This document shows, piece after piece, positions 9,004 through 18,936 of a DNA stretch of 64,000 nt (position 1 is the first letter of the stretch; every line of letters starts with the position of its first letter). Under the pieces are notes generated by a model. The model saw nothing but the letters and a program-made list of their open reading frames with translations. It made no database searches and had not been told where the DNA came from. The stretch comes from Calothrix sp. NIES-3974 (GTDB lineage: Bacteria > Cyanobacteriota > Cyanobacteriia > Cyanobacteriales > Nostocaceae), in NCBI RefSeq assembly GCF_002368395.1, contig NZ_AP018254.1, positions 186,001 through 250,000 of the forward strand. Reading direction: 5' to 3'. A program made the position numbers and the translations under genes.

Positions 9004-9050
9004 GGTAGACCGAAAATTTTGAGGATTTATTTAGTTTTGAGGTTTTAATT

Positions 9051-9617
9051 ATGAAAAAATTGACGATTGCGGTGTTTGCTGGAGCAGCATTATTATTACC
9101 ATTTTCTGGTGTGATTGCTGGGGTTCCGTTGGGAGGTGGGACGAATGCGATAACTGCGATCGCGCAGAATGTGCAAAAGCAATCAATGCTGAAGTTGGAA
9201 TTGACTGCGGAGAAACAAGTTTTAACTAAGGATGTTCAAGGTAAAATGAAAACCTCCTGGGAACCTCTTCAAGGTCGAGTGACTGTTCAACCGGGGGATG
9301 TGTTGCGATACACGATTACAGGTGCAAATCAAAGCGATCGCGCGGTGAAAAATCTAACGTTTAATCAACCGATTCCCAAGGGGATGGTGTTTGTACTTAA
9401 ATCTGCTAACGCTAATACGAACGCTAAAATTACCTACAGTATTGATGGGGGACGTAATTTTGTGGAAAATCCGACGGTGAAGGTGAAACTTGCGAACGGG
9501 AAGGTGGAGGAAAAACCTGCACCCGCAGAAGTATACACCCATATTCGCTGGAATTTTCCCAATGCGATCGCTGCTAAGAGTAATGTCAAGGGAAGTTATC
9601 AGTTAAGGGTTCGGTAG
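9051..9617 (+). CDS. Small secreted DUF11-type protein (cluster gene B)
   Basis: 188 aa. The signal peptide MKKLTIAVFAGAALLLPFSG is followed by a short linker and a single DUF11-type domain (about 75-188): VQPGDVLRYTITGANQSD, then PIPKGMVFVLKSA, and the final strand SYQLRVR. One domain alone is close to the minimal DUF11 unit. A run of conserved positively charged residues (KVKLANGKVEEKPA) lies in one loop. It may be a soluble partner or a pilin-like subunit of the larger neighbours, but that is inference. Palindromes flank it on both sides. Confidence 0.85.
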   Translation: MKKLTIAVFAGAALLLPFSGVIAGVPLGGGTNAITAIAQNVQKQSMLKLELTAEKQVLTKDVQGKMKTSWEPLQGRVTVQPGDVLRYTITGANQSDRAVKNLTFNQPIPKGMVFVLKSANANTNAKITYSIDGGRNFVENPTVKVKLANGKVEEKPAPAEVYTHIRWNFPNAIAAKSNVKGSYQLRVR

Positions 9618-9660
9618 AAGACAAAATACAGCGTTGCTGAATCCAGGTATGAATAAAATG

Positions 9661-9709
9661 TAGAGACGCGTTAGCGAAGCTCCTCTGAAAGAGGCTATAT
9701 CGCGTCTCC
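9661..9709. repeat. Compound palindrome after DUF11 gene B
   Basis: Outer arms GAGACGCG and CGCGTCTC enclose a second hairpin, CCTCT-GAA-AGAGG. It looks like a member of the GTAGAGACG family that has gained an inner stem. Confidence 0.6.
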
Positions 9710-9836
9710 ATCCGGGTTTTACACATCCAACGAATCAATTTCATACATCACATCAGTAACGTCCAGAATACAGGTAGTTGTAGAAGGTGTGGAAAATTTT
9801 TTCTGCAATTTGACCCCAGGAATTGAAGGTTTGAAA

Positions 9837-9923
9837 GTCAGTAGTGAGTGGGGAGTAGAGGAAAAAACACTTTCGTACGTTCTGGTGTATGCAGTTCATG
9901 ATGGCTACTCACTACTCCCTGAC
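9837..9923. mobile_element. Small inverted-repeat (MITE-like) element
   Basis: The left end reads GTCAGTAGTGAGT and the right end, reverse-complemented, GTCAGGGAGTAGTGAGT. The interior (AAAACACTT, CGTTCT, GTGTAT, CAGTT, ATGATG) recurs in the same order at 45414-45490. No coding capacity, so a non-autonomous repeat is the best guess. Confidence 0.45.
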
Positions 9924-9978
9924 CCCAACAAATAGATTCAAACACTAAATCGGATTTCTATTATATTTACTTTTCTAG

Positions 9979-11547
9979 ATGCTAAATAATGCTAAATGTA
10001 CGAAAAAAAAAAGGTGTTGGCTAACAACTAGCACGATGGTATTCCTAATGGGAACTTCATTGTCATCGTCTTTTCCAACTCAAGCGCAATTGGTCAATAA
10101 TCAAAATACTAATCAAAATAATCGCATTCCCATTGTTAACCAAGCTAGCTATCAATATAGTGATGGTACAGGAAGAATTTTTCGTGGATTTTCCCAGGTT
10201 TTAAATACAGAACGGGGGTTAATTGACCCCTTGGGGAGAATTTTAGGTTGTGGTGGTGAACTTTTACCGGATTATACAGGTTTTTCCGTTGGTGTATATG
10301 AAACTAATCCTAGTGACCCGACAGGGACAGAATTGGGTCGATTAGTGGATTTAACTCGCACAGAATTACCGGATATTCCCAATAATGGTGTTCCTGGAGG
10401 AAGATTACCAAACGCGGAAAACCTGAATCCCTATTTCCTCCAAAATAACCCTGCTGACCCCAATTTACGGGGAACCTATAATTTTTTACTTGACCCCAGT
10501 AAGGGACAAACTCAACCTGGTAAAACCTATATATTAGTTGTTAATCCACCAGCAAATTCGATTTATCAACAGCGTCGTATCCGCATTAGAATTGGTGAGT
10601 CTACGGGGGGAGAAACGGGTATTGGTAATGCTCAAAATCGGATTTTAAGATATGTTGCGACTTCTTTAGATGGTCAACCAATTCGTTTAACGGGGGAAAC
10701 GGAATTTACGGGGACAGTAGTTGCGGTTGCGGATGCGGAATTACAGGGTTTGGATTTATTAACCTTTGAGTTTGCGACTAATCTGTGTCAACCGAATCAG
10801 GTGCAAATTATTAAATCGGGAGATAGAGCAACTGCGGAACCTGGGGATACCGCAATTTATCGTTTATCTTTGCGGAATTTGGTGGAAGTTGGTTTAAATA
10901 ATGTTTTTGCTATTGATACTTTACCTTTGGGTTTTCGTTTGCAACCAGAAACTGTTCGGGGAGAAATTAACGGTAAAGAAGTAGAAGTTTCAACAGAGGT
11001 AAATGGACAAAATGTCATCTTCCGTACTAATGCAATTTTACCACCACGGTCGGTTTTAAATATTGTCTATGGAACGCGAATTACTCCCGATGCAATGCGA
11101 GGTAGTGGTGTAAATAGTGCGGTGGTAAATGCGCAACGGGTGGATAATAATTTCCGTACCCAGGATGGTCCAGCGACCCATAAATTACAATTGCGTCCGG
11201 GGATGATTTCCGATTGCGGTACTATTATTGGTCGGGTGTTTGTAGATAAGAATTTTGATGGGGAACAGCAGGAAAATGAACCGGGTATCCCGAATGCGGT
11301 AATTTATTTAAATAATGGTAATCGTGTCACAACTGACCCGAATGGTTTATTTTCGGTTGCGAATGTTTTACCAGGAAATCATACGGGTGTATTGGATTTA
11401 AGTAGTTTACCGGGTTATACCCTTGCTCCTAATCGTCGCTTCAAGGAGCGTAATAGTCAATCCCGTCTTGTTCGTATTGCACCGGGTGGAACTGCGCGGA
11501 TGAATTTTGCAGTGACTCCTAGCTTCTTGGAGGATGTGAAAAAATGA
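9979..11547 (+). CDS. Secreted DUF11 plus SdrD-like B-domain protein (cluster gene C)
   Basis: 522 aa. The signal peptide (about residues 15-37) ends at PTQAQ. An N-terminal region of about 230 residues is followed by a DUF11 domain (about 275-395; ATAEPGDTAIYRLSLRN) and a C-terminal SdrD/Cna-B-like module (about 412-515; IGRVFVDKNFDGEQQENEPG), the classic first strand and acidic Ca-type loop of such modules. The stop codon overlaps the start of the next gene as ATGA, so it is translationally coupled to the predicted barrel. That pairing suggests the two proteins act together at the outer membrane. No palindrome separates them, unlike the other cluster genes. Confidence 0.87.
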   Translation: MLNNAKCTKKKRCWLTTSTMVFLMGTSLSSSFPTQAQLVNNQNTNQNNRIPIVNQASYQYSDGTGRIFRGFSQVLNTERGLIDPLGRILGCGGELLPDYTGFSVGVYETNPSDPTGTELGRLVDLTRTELPDIPNNGVPGGRLPNAENLNPYFLQNNPADPNLRGTYNFLLDPSKGQTQPGKTYILVVNPPANSIYQQRRIRIRIGESTGGETGIGNAQNRILRYVATSLDGQPIRLTGETEFTGTVVAVADAELQGLDLLTFEFATNLCQPNQVQIIKSGDRATAEPGDTAIYRLSLRNLVEVGLNNVFAIDTLPLGFRLQPETVRGEINGKEVEVSTEVNGQNVIFRTNAILPPRSVLNIVYGTRITPDAMRGSGVNSAVVNAQRVDNNFRTQDGPATHKLQLRPGMISDCGTIIGRVFVDKNFDGEQQENEPGIPNAVIYLNNGNRVTTDPNGLFSVANVLPGNHTGVLDLSSLPGYTLAPNRRFKERNSQSRLVRIAPGGTARMNFAVTPSFLEDVKK

Positions 11548-14500
11548 ATTACAGGTCTTCTGATAGATATCTAGATATATATAAGAAATTTCACAGAAAT
11601 TATCACAAATCTCTATTTTCTAGTTTTGCGCGCAAGCTGATTCTTTCCTATCCAAATTTAATTTTGCTGGGAACGGTTGCGGGTATTTTCAGTAGTATTT
11701 TCGCTCCGATTGCAACCTATGGGGAGGAAATCGACGGGGAAACGGGAGAGATTATAGGGGAAATAGGAGACAAAAGACAGGAGAATATTGATGATAGTAT
11801 AGTGGTGCGATCGCGGGATGAGCAAATTCTGGCGTTCAAGCGTAAATTACGGGAATCTCTGCTGGTTGATCAAGATGGGGTTGAGCAGGAAAAAGAGGTT
11901 TTTAAAAACTTTGATGGCTCAATTCCACCTTTCCAACCGAATGCAAGTGTTCAATTGCCAACCTATATAGATAAATTCAAAGATAATTCTTTGATTCTCA
12001 GTCAAGAAGTTAATAATCACGAAGTTAATCATCCGGAAAGTAACTTCAAAAAAACTGATAATCAAGACCAGAATAATCAGGAACTTCAACCCCTTAATCA
12101 TCCCCAGACACCGATTTCCTCCCCAGAAGCAATTAAACCTTTCCAACCAGATTCTGCCATCCAATTACCTGCTGCAATTGAAAAAATTAAACAAAATACC
12201 CCTTCCCATCATACAGCTGATTCCCCCCCTAACTCCCCTACCACTACCAAAACTATAAAAATACTCACTCCCAGCGAAAAAGCCGTCATTGATATCCCTG
12301 CAACAACCGTAATTCTACAGTTTACAACCGGAAGCGAGATTGAACTACGAGTTAATGGTGAATTAGTAGACCCATCTTTAGTGGGACGGACGGAAGTTGA
12401 TGGGGATGTGGTGACGCAAACTTGGTATGGTGTCCCCCTCAAGGAAGGAGAAAACCAAATTACTGCGGGAATTAAGGGAGAAAATACCCTTGAAAGCAGT
12501 GTGAAAGTGTTTTTACGGGGTTTACCAACGAAAATGTCCCTCTCCACCAGGGAAACAACTATTCCCGCAGATGGTCGCTCTTTGGCAAATATTACTGGAC
12601 AATTACTGGATGAAAATGGCAATATTTCCCACCGGGATGCAGTTGTTACCATTGCTGCAACTGCGGGGGAATTTGTGGGAAATGACTTGCAACCAGAAGT
12701 TCCAGGATTTCAGGTACAAGCAAAAAAAGGGGAATTTACTGCTCAACTCCAATCTAACATAAATGCGCAAACAGTACGCATCCGTGCTACTGCGAGTAAT
12801 TTAGAAGCCTTTACCCAAGTCCAATTTGCCACTGCACTACGGCCAAGTTTGGTGACAGGGGTAATTGATTTGCGATTAGGAGCGCGAAGTACGGATTATT
12901 ATGGTAGTCTGCGGGATTTTCTCCGTCCCCGTCCGGAAACTAGTAATCGAGTAGATAGCAGCACCCGTTTTGATGTCCGTTCCTCCCTATTTGCCACCGG
13001 TGCTGTGGGAGAATGGTTATTTACAGGAGCTTATAACAGCGATCGCAATTTGAATGAGGATTGTAATTGTGATAATCGCTTGTTCCGCAATTACCAGTTT
13101 GATGAGCAAAATTATCCCGTCTATGGTGACAGTTCCCGAATAGATGTGATTACACCATCGATTGATAGTGTGTATGCTCGATTTGAACGCTCCAGTAAAG
13201 TCCGGGGTGCATCCCCCGATTATATTATGTGGGGTGATTACAACACCGAAGAATTTGCCCGGCTATCCCAACAGTTTACCTCCTTTACCCGGCAATTACA
13301 CGGGTTCAAACTCAATTACAACTTGGGTAATCTCCAGTTCACAGGGTTCTATGGTAATAACGTTCAAGGTTTCCAACGGGATGCGATCGCACCGGATGGG
13401 ACAAGTGGATTTTACTTCCTTTCCCGTCGTCTGGTACAACCGGGAAGTGAAGCGGTGTTTATCGAAACGGAGGAATTAAATCGACCGGGAACGATTATTC
13501 AGCGTCAACGTTTAAATATCGGTCAGGATTACCAAATTGATTACGACCGGGGAACTTTACTATTTACAGCACCTCAACAACGTACCGATATCGGAGACAA
13601 CGGGGAAGTCCTGGTCAGACGAATTATCGTCACCTATCAACAAAAATTAGAAGACTCCGACGGCAATATCTACGGCGGACGTTTACAGTACAATCTGGCT
13701 AGGGGAACAAACCAAGATAGTTGGATTGCAGCAAGTTACTTCCAAGAAAATCAAGGAACCCGCGATTTTCAACTTTACGGTGCAGATGCGATGATATCCT
13801 TCGGGAATAACAGTCGCTTCATCGCCGAATATGCCCGCTCCCACAACGATTCCGATATCATGGGAACAGTCAAGGGGGAAGCAGTCCGAGTCGAAGCGGA
13901 TGCACAAATCTTCCCCGGAATCCAAGCACGTGCTTACTACCGCTTTGCCGACACCGGCTTTGCCAATAATACCACCATTAGTTTCGTCCCCGGACAAACC
14001 CGCTACGGTGCGCAAGTCACAGGTAAAATTACCAACACCACCAACCTCCGTTTCCAATACGACCACGAAGACAACTTTGGGATTGCACCCCAACCCCTAG
14101 ACACCTTTGAGGAATTATTCGCACCCCGTAGCCAACCCTTACCGGGAGGTCGCGTTGATAACTCCCTGACCACCATTTCTGCGGGAATCCAACAAAAAAT
14201 CGGTCAAGGAAACCTCGAATTCGATTGGATACACCGCGATCGCACAGATAAAATCAATAATACCTTTTCCGGTAACTCCAACCAACTGCGATCGCGTTTA
14301 AGTCTCCCCCTGAGCAAACGACTAACCTTCCTTGCACAAAACGAATTAACCCTTTCCTCCCAAGTTGATGCAGTCTACTCTGACCGCACAGCTTTCGGTT
14401 TAAACTGGTTACTCACACCCGGACTCAACCTTACCCTTGCTCAACAATTTTATACACGCGGTCAATTTTCCGGTCAGTCCATCACCAGTTTAGGAATTAG

Positions 14501-15557
14501 CGGTGAACACAAACTAGGTCGAGACACCACCATTACCGGACGCTACTCCATATTAGGGGGAAGTAACGAACTTACCACCCAAGGAGCAATCGGAATTAAC
14601 AACCGTTGGCAAATAGCCCCCGGATTACGCCTCAATTTAGGCTACGAACGGGTTTTTGGCGACTTTTTTGGTAAAACCGCCGCCGGAAACCAATTTGCCC
14701 AACCCTTCGCCATCGGACAATCCGCCTACGCCATCGGCTTTAATGGTGGTGATAGCTACAATATTGGCTTGGAATATACGGATAACCCCAACTTTAAAGC
14801 CAGCGCTCGCTACGAATACCGCACATCATCCGCCGGTTCCAATACCGTAATCACCGCCGGAGCCGTAGGTAAAATCACACCAGCCATCACCGCACTTTTA
14901 CGGTATCAACAAGCAGGTGCATCCAACCAGCGATTAACCGGACTCAGCGACACTGCTAACTTAAAATTAGGATTAGCCTACCGCGACCCCCACAACGACA
15001 AATTTAACGCCCTATTCCGGTACGAATATCGAAAAAATCCCTCCTCTATCCCCGAAACCCTCCTGGTCGGAAGCGGAACCGGAGTCGAAGACCACACCCT
15101 TGCACTAGAGACAATTTACGCACCCAATTGGCGTTGGGAACTCTACGGTAAATACGCACTCCGTAACACCACATCCTACATCGCCAGTGATTTAGCGGGA
15201 ACCACTAATACCAATTTAGCCCAAGCCAGATTAACCTATCGTCTGGGATACAGTACTGACATTGTTGGTGAAGCGAGATGGATTAATCAAGGAGGTTTCA
15301 GTGAAACCGGATTTGTTGTTGAAGCAGGTTATTACCTCACCCCCACCCTGCGTTTAGCAGCAGGTTACGTCTTTGGCAAAGTAGACGACCGCGACTTTTC
15401 CGGAACTCGGTCTGCGGGTGGTCCCTACCTGGGATTAACAGTGAAAATCGACGAACTATTCAACGGATTTGGGAGACAAAAAATTGTTCCACCCCAACAA
15501 CAGGAATCGTTAGTCAACAGGTTGCGACAATTCAACACAAATAGGCGAAATATGTAG
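11544..15557 (+). CDS. Predicted outer-membrane beta-barrel with Ig-like N-terminal domains (cluster gene D)
   Basis: 1337 aa. An N-terminal hydrophobic stretch (about 40-58) is a signal or anchor. A low-complexity Gln/Asn/Pro region follows, in which the motif PFQPxxxxQLPxxIxKxK occurs twice (about 129-147 and 199-217). Then come an Ig-like domain (about 245-330), a Big_1/invasin-like domain (about 332-430; TTIPADGRSLANITGQLLD) and about 890 residues of alternating amphipathic strands with many aromatic girdle-type residues (YPVYGDSSRIDV, IMWGDYNTEEF, FRYEYRKNPSS), typical of a large barrel. It likely anchors or exports the DUF11 proteins encoded around it. It starts inside the stop of gene C. 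No TonB box was seen. The barrel call rests on strand pattern only. Confidence 0.82.
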   Translation: MNYRSSDRYLDIYKKFHRNYHKSLFSSFARKLILSYPNLILLGTVAGIFSSIFAPIATYGEEIDGETGEIIGEIGDKRQENIDDSIVVRSRDEQILAFKRKLRESLLVDQDGVEQEKEVFKNFDGSIPPFQPNASVQLPTYIDKFKDNSLILSQEVNNHEVNHPESNFKKTDNQDQNNQELQPLNHPQTPISSPEAIKPFQPDSAIQLPAAIEKIKQNTPSHHTADSPPNSPTTTKTIKILTPSEKAVIDIPATTVILQFTTGSEIELRVNGELVDPSLVGRTEVDGDVVTQTWYGVPLKEGENQITAGIKGENTLESSVKVFLRGLPTKMSLSTRETTIPADGRSLANITGQLLDENGNISHRDAVVTIAATAGEFVGNDLQPEVPGFQVQAKKGEFTAQLQSNINAQTVRIRATASNLEAFTQVQFATALRPSLVTGVIDLRLGARSTDYYGSLRDFLRPRPETSNRVDSSTRFDVRSSLFATGAVGEWLFTGAYNSDRNLNEDCNCDNRLFRNYQFDEQNYPVYGDSSRIDVITPSIDSVYARFERSSKVRGASPDYIMWGDYNTEEFARLSQQFTSFTRQLHGFKLNYNLGNLQFTGFYGNNVQGFQRDAIAPDGTSGFYFLSRRLVQPGSEAVFIETEELNRPGTIIQRQRLNIGQDYQIDYDRGTLLFTAPQQRTDIGDNGEVLVRRIIVTYQQKLEDSDGNIYGGRLQYNLARGTNQDSWIAASYFQENQGTRDFQLYGADAMISFGNNSRFIAEYARSHNDSDIMGTVKGEAVRVEADAQIFPGIQARAYYRFADTGFANNTTISFVPGQTRYGAQVTGKITNTTNLRFQYDHEDNFGIAPQPLDTFEELFAPRSQPLPGGRVDNSLTTISAGIQQKIGQGNLEFDWIHRDRTDKINNTFSGNSNQLRSRLSLPLSKRLTFLAQNELTLSSQVDAVYSDRTAFGLNWLLTPGLNLTLAQQFYTRGQFSGQSITSLGISGEHKLGRDTTITGRYSILGGSNELTTQGAIGINNRWQIAPGLRLNLGYERVFGDFFGKTAAGNQFAQPFAIGQSAYAIGFNGGDSYNIGLEYTDNPNFKASARYEYRTSSAGSNTVITAGAVGKITPAITALLRYQQAGASNQRLTGLSDTANLKLGLAYRDPHNDKFNALFRYEYRKNPSSIPETLLVGSGTGVEDHTLALETIYAPNWRWELYGKYALRNTTSYIASDLAGTTNTNLAQARLTYRLGYSTDIVGEARWINQGGFSETGFVVEAGYYLTPTLRLAAGYVFGKVDDRDFSGTRSAGGPYLGLTVKIDELFNGFGRQKIVPPQQQESLVNRLRQFNTNRRNM

Positions 15558-15581
15558 AAACGTGATATATCGCGTCTCTAC
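15554..15581. repeat. GTAGAAACG palindrome after the barrel gene
   Basis: Arms GTAGAAACGTGATA and TATCGCGTCTCTAC pair with a few mismatches. It overlaps the last bases of the barrel gene and separates it from the next DUF11 gene. Confidence 0.7.
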
Positions 15582-15632
15582 GAAAACACCACGAAAACTA
15601 TTTACCTTCCCAAATCAAATAGATGTACAGGT

Positions 15633-18323
15633 ATGAATAATTTTATATATAAAAGATTAAAAGCGATCGCAGTTCCGAAAAAAAGGAAGAGAAACCAAAC
15701 TCTTCGTCCCAAGTGGATTAGATTCCTGGCTATATTCCTGATGGCAATTCTAACAATCCCTATTCTCCATCAGCCAGCCCGAACGCAAACATCTTCACCT
15801 GCTTACTGCGGAATAGTCTATGCAATTGATAATCAGTCACCCGGTAGAATTTATCGGGTTAATCTAGCCACTGCTACCTATAATCAGGCAACTGCCAACA
15901 ATGGCATCCCCTCTACTAGTATGTTCTTCCAAAGCGCGGCCGCAGCACTACAACCTAGTACAGGTCGATTGTTCTACACATCTCGCGATACCTCTGGAAC
16001 CAGAACAGCCTATTGGGACCCCGTTACCAACACCCATACCCAACTTACAGGAAGTTTTAACCCTGGTGCATTCACGATTCGTTCAGCATTTTCTCCTAGC
16101 GGACGATTATTTGTAGCAACCCAAACAACCTTATTTGAACTGAACCCGACAACAGGTGCAGAGATTAGCCGCAGTTCACTATTTGGCGTTACCGGATCTA
16201 ATGGAGATATGGCTTTTGATGGAAATAATGTCCTATTTTTAGCCGCTGATCAAAATGTATACACCATTGACATCGACAACTTTTCCGCCTCTTCTCCGGC
16301 TAACTTGTTAGCTCAAGCACCTGCTGGTACACAATTTAATAGCTTGGCTTTGACTCCCGATGGTAAATTATATGCTTATGCTGGTAGTAATAACACTAAA
16401 TATCAAATTAATACGAATACAGGTGCCTTGACTGCGACAGGAACGGTTACATTCAATCCATCTGTGAGTACATTGGGTACAGACTTCGCCAGCTGTGCTG
16501 CACCTATTCCCACTCTGGAATCAACGAAAACCTATACAAAGGTTAGTGGTAGCCCAGGTAGTACAGTCCTCCCTGGAGATGTAGTTGAATACACAGTGAC
16601 AATTACAAATGTAGGTACCGTCCCGGCAACGAAAGCTGTCTTTAAAGACCCAATTCCCGCAGGAGTCAGCTATGTTACTAATAGTACCACCATGAATGGT
16701 GTTGCGGTGGCTGATGCTAGCGGAGGAACATTTCCCTTTGCCAATTCTGCACCGATTCGTTCATCAGGTCTGCTTCCAGGGGTAGTAGGAACAGGTAGTT
16801 CCTATCAAGTTATTCTTAAATATCGAGTCAGAGTCAATACTGCTAATCCACCGACAAGTGTCACCAACCAGGGAACTACATTTTACTTGGGTAATACTAC
16901 TGGAGTGCCAACAGATGATCCAAACACACCACAACCGAATGATGCAACTGTAATTACAATTGGTTCTTCTACGATTACAATTTCTGGTCGGGTTTGGAAT
17001 GACGCAGATAATAGCGCTAACAACACATTTAACAATATTCAAACTGGAACGGAAACTGGAACTAATGCAGGTGGACTCAACGCGATTTTTGTAAATAGTG
17101 CTGGTAATGTAATTGCCACAACACCCATCAACTCAAATGGAACCTATACCTTCACTAACATTAACTCCAATCAAAATAACGTCACAATTCGGTTAAGTAC
17201 CACACCTGGAACTGTTGGATCTACTGCTCCTACAACTTCACTTCCCCAGGGATGGGTAGGTACCAGTCCCTTAGCTACTACCCCCTTCAACATCGGTATC
17301 AATAATATTGCTGACCGAGACTTTGGTATCGAACAACTTCCTGATACCAATGAAATTACAGCACCTTCCCAAATTAATCCAGGGGGGAGTATCAGAGTAC
17401 AGATTCCACCACTATCAGGAACCGATCCAGAAGATGGTGTTTTGGGTAGTGGTAACAGTTTTCGGATTTTCACTCTACCAAGCAACGGCATACTCTATTA
17501 CGATGGTAATGTGATCGCAGCGGGTCAAGTGATTACTAACTATAACCCAGCTAAGTTAACTATTGACCCAAATGATGGTGAAATTACTGTTGTCTTTACT
17601 TATGCTGCCATTGATGCTGCTGGGAAGGAAGATCCAACTCCAGCAACGGTGACAATACCATTTAGCAGACCAGATAATCCCAACGTTCTCCTCATCAAAC
17701 GGATTACCGCAGTCAACGGTTTAACCACCACTAATAACGGTGATAACCTAGCTGTATACAAAGATGAAGATAGCAATCCCTACGACGATAACAATATTAC
17801 CATCACCAATCCCAATCCCCCCATCACACCCGCAGATACAGATAAATGGCCAAATCCTGCAACCTTCCTCATTGGTGGTACAAACGGTGGTAATGTGCGT
17901 CCAGGAGACGAATTGGAATACACAATTTATTTCCTCTCAGCAGGTGATGACACAGCTCAAAATGTGTATTTGTGCGATCGCATTCCCAATCATGTCACTT
18001 TTATCCCGACTGCGTTTAATAATTATCCTGACAAAGCACCAGGAATAGGTGGGGATAGGGGTATACTTTGGCAATATAACGGTCAAATGCAAGCTTTGAC
18101 TAATTATGATCTCAACGGAAAAATGCGTTATTTACCACCGGGAGTGGAACCACAAACCGTTTACTTTAACCCCAGTAATCCCAGCAAAAAGTTAGTGGAT
18201 TGTGGTGGAGAAAATACTAACGGTGCAATTATCGTCAATTTAGGAGATTTACCAAATGCAACAGCACCGGGTACACCGACAGGTTCCTACGGATTTGTGA
18301 GATTTCGGGGAAGAGTCAAATAG
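15633..18323 (+). CDS. Large secreted propeller plus DUF11 protein (cluster gene E)
   Basis: 896 aa. The signal peptide (about 25-50) ends at PARTQ. Residues about 57-285 have repeats of RLFY/LYAY and Asn-Thr-Gly turns (TGRLFYTS, SGRLFVAT, DGKLYAYAG) like a beta-propeller. They are followed by a DUF11 domain (about 300-440; PGDVVEYTVTITNVG), an SdrD-like module (about 448-570; ISGRVWNDADNS), a cadherin-like region (about 580-680) and a final DUF11 domain (about 755-896; RPGDELEYTIYFLSAGDD). The last 143 residues are almost identical to the end of gene F, and so is the DNA beyond the stop. It is probably displayed at the cell surface; ligand unknown. Confidence 0.87.
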   Translation: MNNFIYKRLKAIAVPKKRKRNQTLRPKWIRFLAIFLMAILTIPILHQPARTQTSSPAYCGIVYAIDNQSPGRIYRVNLATATYNQATANNGIPSTSMFFQSAAAALQPSTGRLFYTSRDTSGTRTAYWDPVTNTHTQLTGSFNPGAFTIRSAFSPSGRLFVATQTTLFELNPTTGAEISRSSLFGVTGSNGDMAFDGNNVLFLAADQNVYTIDIDNFSASSPANLLAQAPAGTQFNSLALTPDGKLYAYAGSNNTKYQINTNTGALTATGTVTFNPSVSTLGTDFASCAAPIPTLESTKTYTKVSGSPGSTVLPGDVVEYTVTITNVGTVPATKAVFKDPIPAGVSYVTNSTTMNGVAVADASGGTFPFANSAPIRSSGLLPGVVGTGSSYQVILKYRVRVNTANPPTSVTNQGTTFYLGNTTGVPTDDPNTPQPNDATVITIGSSTITISGRVWNDADNSANNTFNNIQTGTETGTNAGGLNAIFVNSAGNVIATTPINSNGTYTFTNINSNQNNVTIRLSTTPGTVGSTAPTTSLPQGWVGTSPLATTPFNIGINNIADRDFGIEQLPDTNEITAPSQINPGGSIRVQIPPLSGTDPEDGVLGSGNSFRIFTLPSNGILYYDGNVIAAGQVITNYNPAKLTIDPNDGEITVVFTYAAIDAAGKEDPTPATVTIPFSRPDNPNVLLIKRITAVNGLTTTNNGDNLAVYKDEDSNPYDDNNITITNPNPPITPADTDKWPNPATFLIGGTNGGNVRPGDELEYTIYFLSAGDDTAQNVYLCDRIPNHVTFIPTAFNNYPDKAPGIGGDRGILWQYNGQMQALTNYDLNGKMRYLPPGVEPQTVYFNPSNPSKKLVDCGGENTNGAIIVNLGDLPNATAPGTPTGSYGFVRFRGRVK

Positions 18324-18392
18324 ATTTTGGATTTTGGATTTTGGATTATGTAAATTTTATTTGTAGAGACGTAGCACTGCTACGTCTTTTTT
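17895..18392 (+). repeat. Segmental repeat copy 1 (shared 3' end of genes E and F)
   Basis: About 498 bp that match 21220-21717 with roughly 11 substitutions and no indels. The repeat covers the C-terminal coding part, the stop codon, the GATTTTG heptamer run and the terminator hairpin. Confidence 0.9.
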
Positions 18393-18395
18393 TTT
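18363..18395 (+). terminator. Palindromic repeat acting as intrinsic terminator of gene E
   Basis: The stem AGACGTAGCA/TGCTACGTCT is followed directly by a run of T residues, which is the rho-independent terminator form. It is a member of the GTAGAGACG family. Confidence 0.8.
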
Positions 18396-18487
18396 CAAAT
18401 ATGAATTAGATGGTTTCATCGGTGATTAAAAAAATTATCCCAGAAGTCATTTTTTTTTAACAATAGTCATCCTATCCAAAAGATATT

Positions 18488-18587
18488 AGGACTTACACAC
18501 TTATTACAATAAAACAAGACTGACCCTACAGTCGATCCGCTACGCATCTACACAATGAAGTAACTGAGTAGTGATTGCGTAAGTCCT
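18488..18587. mobile_element. MITE-like element with AGGACTTAC ends
   Basis: It starts AGGACTTACACA and ends TGCGTAAGTCCT, which is its inverted partner. The flanks AGATAT and ATATCT are also inverted. About 100 bp with no coding capacity. The interior includes CAGTCGATCCGCT, which recurs at 30961. Confidence 0.5.
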
Positions 18588-18936
18588 GGGATATCTATCC
18601 TAACAACCCAACTTCACTGTAAAAATCAATAAAAATCTTCTCCAAAACCCAAAATGATTTAACTTAACCTACTTATATAGATTCAATTTTCAAGGTTCGT
18701 ATACATCATTTGTATCCATCAACGCGGACAAAACAAACAGTAGATTTACGGATTTATTTTTTGTCCTTGTGAATGAGAACAACCACAAAATCCCCATTGC
18801 GTCGGAAGTGAACACCTACTGATGACTCGACAGGTTGTCTCTTCTCCCTGATTCCTGACTTGTGGTAAAAATACTGTTTTGTCCACAAAATATACAATGC
18901 TACTTTTGCATTAATTGTATATTTTATTTTGAGGAT

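Larger units (their letters stand above)
9618..9978. other. Intergenic region with two repeats
   Basis: 361 nt with no gene. It holds a compound palindrome (9661-9709) and an inverted-repeat element (9837-9923). The promoter of the next gene would lie in the remaining 55 nt or inside these repeats. Confidence 0.6.
18324..18936. other. Intergenic region between genes E and F
   Basis: About 610 nt. It holds GATTTTG heptamers (18324-18350), a terminator (18363-18395) and a small element with AGGACTTAC ends (18488-18587), then A/T-rich leader DNA of the next gene. No gene seen. Confidence 0.6.

Noticed and set aside
12209-12652. 147-codon antisense frame inside the barrel gene
   Set aside because: The sense frame encodes Ig-like domains; the antisense frame has no recognisable motif.
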